Source of the DNA: Guadua angustifolia | Lineage: Eukaryota > Streptophyta > Magnoliopsida > Poales > Poaceae | Assembly (NCBI GenBank): GCA_036346375.1 | Contig: CM070500.1 | Coordinates: 83,556,437 to 83,620,436 of the forward strand | DNA: 64,000 bases | Direction of reading: 5' to 3' | Shown: piece after piece, positions 12,027-23,400 of the stretch | Numbering within the stretch: position 1 is the first letter of the stretch | Layout of the letters: every line of letters starts with the position of its first letter | Program-made: the position numbers and the translations under genes | Notes under the pieces: generated by a model | Told to the model about the DNA's origin: nothing | Database searches by the model: none | Seen by the model: only the letters and a program-made list of their open reading frames with translations

Positions 12027-12496
12027 TGTAGAGCATACACACCACGGGTATCTGTAAGGCAGGCATGCGAGGCCCAAACTAGACCAGACCAGGCCGGGCC
12101 AAGCTGGTTGTATGGAAACAGAAGATACCAAGGGTGTTCAATACGCGCGAGATAAGGAAGTCTTGAAGATAGCAACCGATCCGGATTAGGTAGGATACAA
12201 TTGTAATCTAAACCATTGCCAAACGGATAGGTGCAGGAGATATAATCCCCACTTTGTATCCGACTAGGACTCTCTTTTGTAACCGCCCCTCCTCTGCTAT
12301 ATAAAGGGAGGGACGGGGGAACATCAACAGACAATCTCATCAGCAAATTAGTTAGCCATAATTCCAGAGCACAGGACTAGGGTATTATCTCCTCCGCGAG
12401 AGTCCGAACCTGTATAATTCTCGTGTCTTGTGCTACCATCAAGTTTGGATCCGACGCCTAGCCCCGTTTTCATTATTGCCGACAACAACGTCGACA
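12027..12496 (+). repeat. 3' LTR
   Basis: 470 bp, TGTAGAGC to GTCGACA, paired with 888-1361. A TATA box (tatataaag) is at 12298-12306. The target duplication CCTAC follows at 12497-12501. Most differences from the 5' LTR are transitions. Confidence 0.92.
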
Positions 12497-12501
12497 CCTA
12501 C

Positions 12502-15500
12502 CTCCGAGATGTGAAACGAAAATGAAATTTCAAACCCAGAGAAGGGAAAGGAACAAAGATGCTGGTCATTGCTTGTTAATTAGCCTACAAATCTAACCAC
12601 TTCTATAAAACGATAATATGGACAGAGTAAAGACAAAGTTTATATTTAGATCACAAAAGGAAAGAATACGATTCAATCATATCGAGACTTAGGTGTGATT
12701 TCTTTGTACAAAAATACTTCTCTAATTAAACAAAACAAAGAGAATGACTAGTCATCAGTTGCTCAAAATTCAAGGATTGACTTTATATTGAACAATTTTA
12801 CTTGCTCCTACTAGTTCTTATTATAACTACAAACCATAGCTATCTAAATCAGCCACCACCACCTCTGCCCTCAAACTGTGGCAATAAGGTGCGGAGGTAT
12901 TAAGAGAAGCTCTCACACCCCCACTCACACCCTGCTAGGCCTCTGGGGAACATCACCCCATCCTTGATCTGTAGGCAACCTGCAAGGATATCCACATGGA
13001 TTAAACAATATATTCAATTATGTTTTAAAAAATAATGTGACTTTATTTATTAATTTATAAGTATTTATGCATTTTTTAAAAAATATAACTTCAAAAATTA
13101 TATCCAAACTTATAGATACAAGTTTTAGTCCCAACGTAAAATAAAAGAATAGATTTATAAATAAAATAATATATTTTTGATTTTAATCAAATTTCCATAG
13201 GCCTCGTGGGGGAAGACGGCCCCATCCCCACCCAACCAGTGCAGTGGAGGCTAAACCCTGTTCCTTCTTGCAAGGAGATCAACCCCCTTCCCTCGCCCGC
13301 CGTCACCCCTATAGGAATTTCCCTATGGGCCCTGTCCCACGGAGGAAATTTCCATCCCTACTCTTTGCCACTTGATACGTTGTCTCAATCATCTATTGCC
13401 TTCCTAAGACCTAACGTGCCACTCATGATTATCTCCTGTCCCCTTAACACCTTTTGTCCTCCTCTTACATACCCATGGCAGCAGTAATGCCACCACCTGA
13501 CTCTGCTGCCTCCCTCTATTGTTAGACATTCTAATGAACTCAAATCCTAAATCGAGATGAACTTGAACACAACCTCTATCAGACTGACAAACAAGTCAAA
13601 CCCTAAATCGAGTGAACTTGAATTCTAGTCCTATTAGACCGCAGACAAATCGAAGGACTTGTCAACCTAAGCACGAAATGTAGTGCAAATTCAATGGTAA
13701 GAAATTTGATTTATTTTCTAAGGTATTTAATTAAATATTATTTAGCAATTATGCTAAAATTATAGAGTAATATCTAACCCTACAAATAGAGTAATATCTA
13801 ACCCTACACAATAATTGTTAAAACTATGGAGATGAATAATTCTCCTCGCTACTCTATAGAGATAAACAAACATTATATAGTTAATTTAACCAGATAGTTA
13901 GGTTTTCAATCTTGTTTTACTATATATTAGGGTCCAACACATAAGTTTATAAAGACATATGTAAGCACACATTTTGATACAACAATATCAAAATTTTGAA
14001 TTGTCACATTAAGAGCTTGAGAAAGAAATACATATCTTACATATCTTTTACATGCACTCTTTTCAAAATTGCATAAGTAAGGTTTTGACCACTAGTTAAG
14101 ATAAACGATATTTCCCAAATTGTTACGTATATAGCTTGCGCTAATTTCTCTTCTTAGCTCTATTTGTGTTTAATTTTATTATCTTTGTGTCATTGTTTTA
14201 TATGAAACAATATCATGTACCATACCATGTTACTCCCTTCGTCTCACAATATAAGTCTATCGAGGAGATTATAGGTATAGTTGTTGCAATATTTCCACTT
14301 TGTGTGTCTGCTTTAATGATGAAAAAGTGGATAATTAGTTGAAATACACACTCAATAGGGGTAAGCATGGTTTAGTAATATTTTTTATATTTAGTTCCTC
14401 CTTGGTTTGTGGGTATGATGAGCTTAAACTTATATTGTGGAATGGAAAAAACAACAATATTCCATGCAAGATGTATGCACCAACTAATTCCTCTAGAATC
14501 AAAAGAGAGATAATTTCATAAGAAGGTTTTAGATTATTCAATTTTAAAATTTATAAATACTTAGAAATACCTATGTGCTTTAGATATTTTTCTTAAAACA
14601 AATTAGATTATATCTATGGTGATGAATATAGTCTATATATAAAGCAAATAACTCATTTTTCGTATGCAGAGATATGCTAGGATAGGGCATAAGAAAAGAG
14701 GAGAGTGTAATTGCTAGATATCAGCTTTAAAAAAGAGTGACTTGTAATAGATCCGTGCTAAAATAAGGTGTATTATTTTTTAACCGTAGGATACTAGTTG
14801 AGTCATCTAAATAATTAGCGTGTTGGTCCCTCTAAATTCTATTTTAAATGACATCATAGTTTTTCATTGTAAAAATAATAATTTTATGAAAATACTTATA
14901 TTTAGCTATGTTTTATTTCGAACACCCATTAGTAAAATTCTATGTCCGCCACTGCACGACTGATATGGACAATGTGCAGCCTAGAGTAACTGAGTAAGCA
15001 AATTGTAAACTGCCAAAAGAAAAATTGGCACAAAAGGTGGAAGATTACAAACAAAAACAAGTCTTTGATGCTAGCAAAAACAACTAAATCCACCTAGAGA
15101 CACTCTAATCCGCGAATTTCACCTAGAGAGACAGCACTCCCCCACTCGAATGAACCCAGATCAGCTCACCCCATGATTTCACACCACATACGCCTATAAT
15201 GCGCAGCAAGCGAGCTCAATTCACCTGCGAAATCACAATAATGGCGCAAGCCCTTGGATCCAAGCCATCCAAAACCCCACCGAATCAAGCCCAGGCGACA
15301 ACAAGAGATCACCTCGGAATTGGGAGGACATACACTCCCCAGCCAGCGGCGCCGTGGTGACAACGGAGACGGCAGATAGTTTTGAGCCTAGCAAGTAAAT
15401 ACATACTTGTTCTAGCCGCGGAATGTCTAATCTACTACCGGTTGCATCTACCTCCCATGTCCCCACCATCTACATTGAGTTTGAGATGCTATGTCAATCT

Positions 15501-17011
15501 TGTTATGTGTCTGTATATCTCATTGTCTTCTTGGAGTAGATAAGTTTGAAGTAAAGTGATTTAAGGCATTTTACTTGAACAAATACACATGTGATTTCAA
15601 GTACATCTCATTGTCTTCTTGAGTAAAGACATATCCTCTATATGAGTAAATGAATATGCGAGCGGTTTGAAATAAGACGGTGTCTAGTGAATACTTAAGT
15701 GTTTTGTTAATAAATGGTACTCAATTTTTGATCCTTTAGATCTAGATTTAATGAATGAAATAACGTTGCCTCCTCTCCTCCTATTCGAGTACTATTTTGT
15801 CAAGAAGTACTCAAATTTTTAGAATTTGGATGCATATCAGCCCCTATCAAGTAGTTAGTTGCATGTGTTGCACTTATCAGGTTTGCTTATTTGTTATTAA
15901 CATGTGATACATTGAGGAATGTTCTAATACAGATATTCTTTTCTACATAACCTTTTTTACATCATTTATATACTAGTTTTTCACAAATTATATTATATAA
16001 TAAATGACATGACATTTTCTAAAAAAAATAGAGAGGAACAAAATAGCATAAGGGACGTACAAAAACTATTAAAAAACTACCAAAACAAATTTTACTCATA
16101 ATTACATTGTTCATCAAAGGAAAAAAATCATAAAGCACAATATTGATCATACAGTAATATCCAATGGACAAACAATTAAGTACTCGCAAACACAAAAAAA
16201 AACACTCAGTACGATTTAGCAAATTCCTTAAAATAAATACGCGTCTTGTTATCTTCTTGGAGTATATAATTTTGAAGTAAAGTGGTTTAACGTATATATT
16301 TTTCCATGTCAAGTAATACGTATAGTACCTCCCCCTCCCTCTAAGCTCAGGGATCCGATGGACCCAAACCCTAACGGTGAACTCTGAACCCTAACCTAGC
16401 AACGGTGAGTGACGGCGATAGCGGAGAGGTGGAAGATGGTTTGTCAGAGTACGAATCTCTACACCGATCCAAATGTGAGGAAAATAGATTGAAAGTTTGC
16501 TTGTGCATTAGCAAATCAATTAAAATGCCCCACCACCAGATGCATGGTTCGGGGTTTTGGAACTGCAAATTGTTTCCATCCAGCTGCTCTCCCGAGTCCC
16601 GACTCCGCCATGTGCGCCGATATCATCTTCTTTGTATTTTCTTTGTTACGGTTTCTTGTCATCAACCTCGAATATATATGCGCTACTATTTTCTCCTCAG
16701 CTGTATTTTTAGAGTGATTTTACATTACTTGTTTTCTTTTCTGCAAAATTCCTGTGTTCTAAATAAGTCTCGAAAAGTGACAACTAGCGTCAAGCATAAG
16801 CTTTGATGCCACCATTTTACAGGGATGATTTTCTTTTTGAAGGCAATGCTATGATTCACTTAGGTACGTTGTGACCATGCATTGATACGAAATCTATTGC
16901 TTTCTGTTCCAAATTCTTGCAAGGCTATAATATATTGCAATGCTTGGATCTGGATCGTCCATTACATAACCAAACAGTCATCATGCATGCAACTTGTGTT
17001 GTATCTAGCCG
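12502..17011. other. Intergenic stretch without a recognisable gene
   Basis: Mostly AT-rich. Contains an imperfect tandem pair of about 57 bp near 13530-13650 ('cctaaatcgag...gaacttgaa'). A Stowaway-like terminal sequence follows TA at 14233 (ctcccttcgtctcacaatat), but its partner end is missing. The phrase 'cattgtcttcttgagtaaa' recurs near 15520, 15608 and 16250. A GC-richer patch at 16330-16620 gives a 133-codon frame (16405-16806), but it matches no family I recognise. No gene is called. Confidence 0.45.
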
Positions 17012-17290
17012 CACTACTATAGAAAGGTTCATCTGCGACCCCCATCCTGCCGGGGGGCGAGCCGCAAAGGATACTGATATCATTGCGGCTTAGGAGGCAT
17101 CTCATGTGAGAAAAACTTTATTGTGCCTTATCACTGCCGGTTCAAACCCGGCAGTGAAAAGACATAGTAAATTTTTTCGTGCGAACAGCAGCGATATCAC
17201 TGTCAGATTTAGAGATAGAATTGGCAATGATATATTACTATTGGTTCGAGAACAAGAGCAGGCAACGATAATATGGCCCTATATATAGCC
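17012..17290 (+). promoter_or_regulatory. CACTA 5' end: terminal inverted repeat, subterminal repeats and TATA box
   Basis: The terminal CACTA motif is followed by palindromic subterminal units (tgccggttcaaacccggca at 17127-17145), which in this superfamily are transposase binding sites. A TATA box (tatatata, 17280-17287) sits about 660 bases before the transposase start region, followed by 'cccggcttccttcccc', like a leader. Confidence 0.65.
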
Positions 17291-18656
17291 CGGCTTCCTT
17301 CCCCAACCTGTTTAGAACAAAGAGGATGTCTATTCTTGCTCGATTGGGGAAAAGAGGGGGCAAATTTTTTCTCTCAAATTTGGTGGAATTTACTTCTAAT
17401 TCGTGATCTAAGGTTTGTATATTGATGTGCATTTCATTTGTAGTTCATTTAGTTGGATATTACGTTCTATATTGTTGTAGATTTTGAGAATTATTGATTG
17501 CATAATGAGCACAATTAGAACTCTAATTTAGAGGCTAGATTTCAATTTACCACCTTTTATATGTATAGTGATTGGTGAGATTAAGATGTAGCTTGAATTT
17601 AAGTATTTGTGAGGACTAAATTAGTGATTGCATTTAATGCATAGATTGAATTTAAATATGGTAGCACTACATAATTAATTATCATTTAATCTAATTACTT
17701 ATAATTGTTTCTTTATTTGGTGTATATTAATTTAATACTTTTTAAGTAATGCAAAATTGCTTGATGAGACCATTATAACTAATCGCAATTATTTAATTGA
17801 TTTTAAAAGCGAGATTTGGATATGGATTTATAAATAATCAAAATTTCTAGATTAATTAGCACTATATAACAAATTAAATGAATAAAACAATTTGTGACCA
17901 ATTATTGATTTATTGAGATTTTATTTGTTGTAAATATTTGTAGATAGACCAAAGATGAATGTATGAAGCGGTCCGTCGCGATAGAGAGTACTTTAATGGT
18001 GTGACTAGTTTTCTGAGCGTGGCTGCGGCGTACAAGTCAAATAAGCTGATGAACTATATTTGTTGCCCGTGCGTCAGTTGCAAGAATGAAAAGCAATTTT
18101 GTAACCTTGAGGCAACCCGTGCACACTTTCTTCGAAGGGGTTTCAAGCCTGCCTATACCTGTTGGACCGAGCATGGTAAAGATGAGATTGTACGCGAAGA
18201 GCATCTAATTGATGATGATGACGAAGACAACGACTCGACGGCAGTCGAAGATACGTTCGTGGAAACCCAAGAAGATACGTTTGTCGATAACCACGGAGAT
18301 GATTTAGAATATATGTTGCATGATGGCACTACAAGAAAAGTGATCTTAATGACGGTTCAAACTCGTCATCATTAGTCCTGAAATCGTCATTATAGATTTT
18401 TTATGACGAATTTATGATGAAATTTAACTTGTCATAGAAAGTGCGTCATAGAAAGTTTTCAATGACGAATTGCTTATTTTTGTCATAAAAAATCAACTTT
18501 TCTATGACGAATTATATTTCCGTCAGCAAAAAGATCACTTCTATGACGAATATAACCGTCATTAATTGTACCCAAAACGTCATGAAAAATGTTAAATTCG
18601 TCATAAAAAACACTCCAATCGACCAAAAATAAGCGTTGACCGTTTTATTTATGACG

Positions 18657-18870
18657 AAATTGTTCGTCACAGATTATTGCCACGTGGATATATATTTTCG
18701 TCATTGAATATTCTAGTGCCACGTCAACGGCCAGGGTGTCAGGTAACGTGGCACATGTTGACACAATTGTTTCGTCACAGATAATTACCACGTGGACATT
18801 CATTTTCGTCATGGAACACTCCAGTAGTGCCATGTCATTAGCCAGGGTGTGAGGTGACATGGCACATGTA
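18657..18870. repeat. Direct repeat of about 108 bp, two copies
   Basis: Copies start at about 18657 and 18765. Each runs from 'aattgttcgtcacag' through 'ccacgtgga', 'ttttcgtca' and 'gccagggtgt' to 'tggcacatgt', with scattered substitutions. It lies inside the nested CACTA-like insertion. Confidence 0.8.
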
Positions 18871-19855
18871 ATAGCCTCAAAAAAATTTCAACTTGAATTC
18901 TACCCTTAATTTAAATCTTCTCTGCCCATTTTAAGAAAAACTTTAACTGTATAAGAACTGGAATTCTAGCTTTAAAATTTCAAGTTCAACAAACCTAAAA
19001 CTTATAAGCATATCTTCAATAGCATAATACAAGTATATCCATGCATATGCATACATAATCAATCCTAGCATGATAATAAAATCTCAATTAAAACAGATTT
19101 CACATTCGCATAGATCAACAACCTGTTTAAATTATAGAGTAATCAAATCAATTCAATTACATCTAAAATTTATAAAAGGTGGGAATCAAATCATAAACTT
19201 TGATACAAACTGACAAAACATCAAGATCTGCATAACCTCAAACCTCTCAAAAATCTCTATCCTCGGATCTCATACAACACAAACAAATTCTCAAAAATTT
19301 GCAAAAGAAATAGACTCCTAATCTATGCCATGATATATCATGGGAGCAGAAATCCAGCAGCTCGAAGAAGAAGAAGCTGCAAGACAGCAAATGAGATATT
19401 GAGATTAGAAGGTTTAGTCAACATGAAGAACTAACTAAACCACTAAATATCGAAAGAAGAAAAAAAACCAAGACCACATGACTCACCGAGAAGATGGTAG
19501 AAGCATATCATCATCTCCTTCGCTCTCTGAGATAGACAAAGCATGCCTCAGTAGTAATAGGGCCATTAGTTGCAAAAAAATTAAGGTTTTTCAGATGTTT
19601 AAACTTGAGAATACCAGAAATATTATATGAGCCATTTGGCCAAAATGGGAGGAGAAACAAGATAGCAGACTGGGAGGGAAGGGTTGGCTTGATAACTAAA
19701 TGCACTGCTATTCGATCTATAAACATCTAAAAGCACCATTCTTCAATTCAGAAATAGCACTGCAAGAAGTGCTTGAGGCTGGACTAATCATCTTGATGTA
19801 GCTATCCATAGATTAGTTCAGCTTATTAAGGGCATTAAGAAAAGGAGGTACTTAC

Positions 19856-20710
19856 AATAAGTGAAGCGCCCTGTTGATGCCATTGCGTAATGCTCTTGAC
19901 ACATTCACAGCAACGTTGTCATCAGGATATCCTCCCTACAAATAGAGCTATGGTAGCTGTAGCACCAAAAAAATATTACTTTACACATCTATCACCTATC
20001 TCATGTGCAAAAACGAACCTAACCTTTTCCTCGAGAAAAAGAACAACTTAACCTCCGCAGACATTGTAAAAAAAATTACATTTAAAACAGAGATGTACAG
20101 AATTAGTTTTTTGATTTTCTACAATTAGCAGCTGAACCCCACATAGAACTACTCTAATCAACAACTGCAAAAAAATTAGGTATTTTATGAGTTTGCAGAT
20201 GTCTCCATACATCAATTTATGATTGTTAACCAGAGTAGGAATAAGCAAATCATAAGTAGGCCAGCAAATCTAATATCTAGAATTCTGGATTCCTCATTGA
20301 TTTGATGCATATCTATTTTAATATTGGAAGATCTAACTAAGTGCCAATACTGTTAGCACTTAGCACAGATCATGGCCTACAAATATCAAAAGTAAGCAAA
20401 TAAGCAACCACCCAAACACTTTGCCTTGGGCATTAGCTAAGCACTTTCCATTCGAACCAACACAAGCCACAAGGAATAAACCCATCGAACTAGCCCTCCT
20501 GTAGTACGAACTAATCTTCAAAGGAGGAAGCAAAATCCAGTGCTAATAGTATGAAGCAATTAAGAAGGAGTACTCAGTAAGTGCGTATTAGGCAAAAAAG
20601 AATCAAGGGCAAAGAAAAGGAACGGAGAATTCCATACTTTTACCACCGCCAAGAGCCTTATGCACGAAGGTGTCCTCCCCAAGAAGCCTGAATCCTCGGG
20701 GCCACGCTGT
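19856..20710 (-). pseudogene. Captured reticulon-like gene fragment (two exons)
   Basis: On the minus strand, 20710-20643 encodes RGFRLLGEDTFVHKALGGGK, resembling the start of the plant reticulon domain (R-L-x-G...V-H-x-x-L-G-G-G-K). Further along the same strand, an 80-nt exon at 19935-19856 is framed by 'ttgtag' before and 'gtaagt' after, and encodes NVSRALRNGINRAL followed by HL, similar to the middle of reticulon domains. Reticulons shape endoplasmic reticulum tubules. The membrane-hairpin part between the two exons was not found. Introns imply capture of genomic DNA rather than a retrocopy. The family assignment is tentative because only short blocks match. Confidence 0.45.
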
Positions 20711-22791
20711 CTGTGTGTTGGCCAGAGATCTTGCGTGAGGCCACCTTCTCCGGCGAGTTAGTGGAGTTGGCATGCGGTTCCATTATACACACAAAAATTC
20801 ATCACAAACACTGCTGCAGTTGAAGGCAAACAATGTTGGTCCGATAAGAGCTTCACAGAGCTGTTACGTTTCTTCAGGGACGTACTTCCAGAGGGTAACT
20901 GTTGCCAGCAACCACGTACTAGGCCAAGCAGATTGTCTGCCTGTTGGGACTGGAAGTACAGAAAATATACGCATGTTCAAACGATTGCATATTTGTGGCC
21001 ATAAAGGATATTAAAATTATCCATGGAAAGGGAGCCGACAGTATATCAGTTTCGAGTTATGGTGATATAGCTCCTTTGTGGAAAAAGAGAACAGTATTTA
21101 TAGACATACCTTATTGACCCCACCTGAATGTTCAACATGCAATCGACGTCATGCATGTAGAGAAAACGTGTGTGACAGTTTGCTTGGTATTTTACTAGAC
21201 ATATCTAGCAAAACAAAAGATACACTCAAAGCATGGATGGACCTAAAAGATATGAAACTCAGAAAGGAGTTGCATCACGAAGACTTGGGTAAAGGCGAAA
21301 AGTACCTTCCCACAGCTTGCTACACTCTTAGCAAGAAACAGAAAAATAATGTGTGTGAATGCTTGCATAGAGTCAAAGTTTCGTCCGGTTATTCTGCCAA
21401 CATAAAGAGGCTAGTCTCAATGAAAGAGTTGAAATTAATTGGCATGAAGTCTAATGATCGCTACGTGATGATGACACAGATGCTTTTCATTGCAATTAGG
21501 AGTATTCTGCCAGAGAAAGTGCAAGACCTAATTATAAAGTTGTGTTCATTCTTCAACACAATTTCACAGAAGGTCATTGATCCGTTAAAATTGGATAAGC
21601 TGCAGCAAGACGTGATCCACACTCTATGCCGGCTTAAGATGTGCTTCCCTCCATCCTTCTTCGATATTATGGTCCATCTCATTATTCATATTGTGAAAGA
21701 GATACGGTTTATTGGCCCTATATTTTTACATCAGATGTACCCTTTCGTGAGGTTCATGGGGGTTGTGAAGAAATATGTTCATAATTGACATTAGCCAGAA
21801 GGGTGCATTGTCGAAGGTTAGGGAACCGAGGAGGTCATTGAGTTATGCATCAATTACATAGATCTCAAACCGATTGGTGTGCCAGTATCTTGCCATGAGG
21901 GGAGGCTACAGGGGAAAGGAACACTAGGTCAAAAATCGATCCAAACTAACGATTGTGCTTCATTTGCGCAAGCACATTTTACAGTTCTGCACCAATTAGT
22001 TGTAGCGGTCCAGTATGTCAACATGCACAAGAACATGCTAAGAAGAAAAAAATCATTTAAGTCTGAGGTTTGGATCACGAGAGAGCACAGAGATAACTTT
22101 GGAGACTGATTGCTTAGACACATGATGCATACACAGACAGAGTGTGCTCAGTTGAGAGTGTTGGCTAAGAGACCGTCATATACAATTTTGACATTTGAAG
22201 GATATGGCATCAATGGATACACATTTTATATGAGAGCACAAGATAACAAGAGCACCAACAAGAGCAGCGGTGTCCGTATAGATGCCTACGACAGCAATGG
22301 CAATATGCAGACCTACTATGGATTTATAGAAGGGATTTAGGAGCTTGACTATGGGCCTTTGAAGGTCCCTCTCTTTTTGTGCTAGTGGGTTAGGCTCCCT
22401 GGAGGTGTGAACATCGACAAGTATGGTATCACTACCGTGGACTTCAAACACCTCGAATACAGAGATGAACCATTCATACTTGCTAATGTCGTTACACAAA
22501 TCTTCTTTGTAAGGGATCTGGCTGACAAGAAATGCCACATGGTTTTTCAAGGAAAAAGAAGAATTGTTGGAGTTGAGAATGTAGTCAACGAGGAAGACTA
22601 TAACCAATTCGATGAGCTTCCTCCTTTCGGTGAGAACGTCAACCTAGGTCTCATGAAAGACAAAGAGGAAGCTACATACAAACGTCGCGATCATAATGAA
22701 GGTCGAATTGTAGTTTAGTTGTATTAATTAAGGATATGCTTTATTTTATATGAAGGACATGCTTCAATTTATAATATAAACATTTTGTACA

Positions 22792-23060
22792 AAGGACATG
22801 CTTGAATTTGTAATGTATGGAGTAATGATTATTACTATACTATAGATATTTAACAAATAATATTAATATAAACATTTTGTACGAAGGACATGCTTGAATT
22901 TGTAATGTATGGAGTATTGATTATTGCTATACTATAGATATTTAATAAACAATATTAATATAAACATTTTGCACGATAGACGTGCTTCAATTTGTAATGT
23001 ATGGAGTATTGATTATTACTATACTATAGATATTTAACAAACAATATTAATATAAACATT
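22792..23060. repeat. Tandem repeat, 92-bp unit, three copies
   Basis: Units begin near 22792, 22884 and 22976 with 'aaggacatgcttgaatttg' (third copy 'atagacgtgcttcaatttg') and continue with 'gtatggagtattgattatt' and 'aatattaatataaacatt'. A partial unit precedes at 22752. It directly follows the end of TNP2. Confidence 0.9.
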
Positions 23061-23089
23061 AGTTAATATAGTATGCAAAATGGGAGGGG

Positions 23090-23400
23090 GGCAGGGACCA
23101 TCACTGCCGGTTCTAGGGTAACACAGCAGAGATGGTGAGGCATCGCTACTAATTCCAGGGTAATGCGGCAGAGATGGTGAGCCATCACAGCCGGTTTGAA
23201 GATCACCCGGCATAGATTGTGAGGAATCACTACCGGTTCCCGGGTTAACCGGCAGAGATGGCGATGCATCATTGCCAATTCTAGAGTCATCCGATAGAGA
23301 TAATACATCACTGTCGGTTTATTTCGTGGAATCGGCAATAATGCTCCTTTCTATATAAACACAGAGCACCCTCTTCCCCGCACTTAGCCATTTTGCCTAT
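23090..23400 (+). promoter_or_regulatory. Internal CACTA subterminal-repeat cluster with TATA box
   Basis: About five degenerate copies of 'catcactgccggttc...ggcagagatggtga' are spaced roughly 55 bases apart, then a TATA box (tatataaa, 23352-23359) and a CT-rich leader (accctcttccccgcactt). The arrangement mirrors the 5' end of the element. It probably drives the second CACTA gene starting near 25731, or marks the 5' end of a separate CACTA copy. Confidence 0.55.

Larger units (their letters stand above)
888..12496 (+). mobile_element. Ty3/gypsy LTR retrotransposon, Tat lineage (RIRE2-like), full-length but defective
   Basis: An 11.6-kb element bounded by LTRs at 888-1361 and 12027-12496 and by the perfect 5-bp direct repeat CCTAC (883-887 and 12497-12501). 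Order: LTR, primer site, gag, protease, reverse transcriptase, RNase H, integrase, spacer, antisense gene, polypurine tract, LTR. RT before integrase is the gypsy order. A second RNase H before integrase and an extra antisense ORF after it are known marks of the plant Tat group. The LTRs are roughly 93% identical by eye, mostly transitions plus small indels, so insertion is not recent (a few million years at usual plant rates, inferred). Gag-pol has several stops and frameshifts and cannot make active proteins. Confidence 0.93.
18327..20765 (+). mobile_element. Nested CACTA-like insertion inside the TNP2 gene
   Basis: CACTACAAGAAAAGTG starts at 18327, directly after the acidic part of TNP2. 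TNP2 similarity resumes near 20770, so about 2.4 kb was inserted. Inside the left end are many short 'atgacgaa/ttcgtcat' units in both orientations, as in CACTA subterminal regions. No matching right terminus was found and the 3-bp target copies could not be verified, so the right end is approximate. It carries reticulon-like exons on the minus strand. Confidence 0.6.
17944..22718 (+). pseudogene. TNP2-type CACTA transposase, interrupted and degenerate
   Basis: Would cut and paste the element. N-terminal transposase-associated domain: EYFNGVTSFLSVAAAY, then CCPCVSCKN and HFLRRGFKPAYTCWTEHG (17959-18180). The expected initiator codon at 17944 reads ATA, and codon 5, Trp in relatives, is TGA. 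An acidic tail follows, then a nested insertion at 18327-20765. TNP2 resumes near 20770 (LLQLKAN, then SDKSFTELL in another frame) and continues with IDVMHVEKNVCDSLLG (out of frame) and TKDTLKAWMDLKDMK. Next is the DUF4218-like part (FFDIMVHLIIHIVKEIRFIG, 21660-21710). The DUF4216-like part follows (ELDYGPLKVPLF, stop, WVRLPGGVNIDKYG, 22340-22430), ending VV-stop near 22716. Much of the catalytic middle is missing. Confidence 0.85.

Noticed and set aside
16405..16806. 133-codon plus-strand frame starting MSDGDSGEVEDG
   Set aside because: The first 35 residues look gene-like, but the rest is AT-rich hydrophobic text without a motif. At most it is a gene fragment, and it is not assigned.
21461..21682. 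Minus-strand frame inside TNP2
   Set aside because: The plus strand of the same stretch is clear TNP2 transposase sequence.
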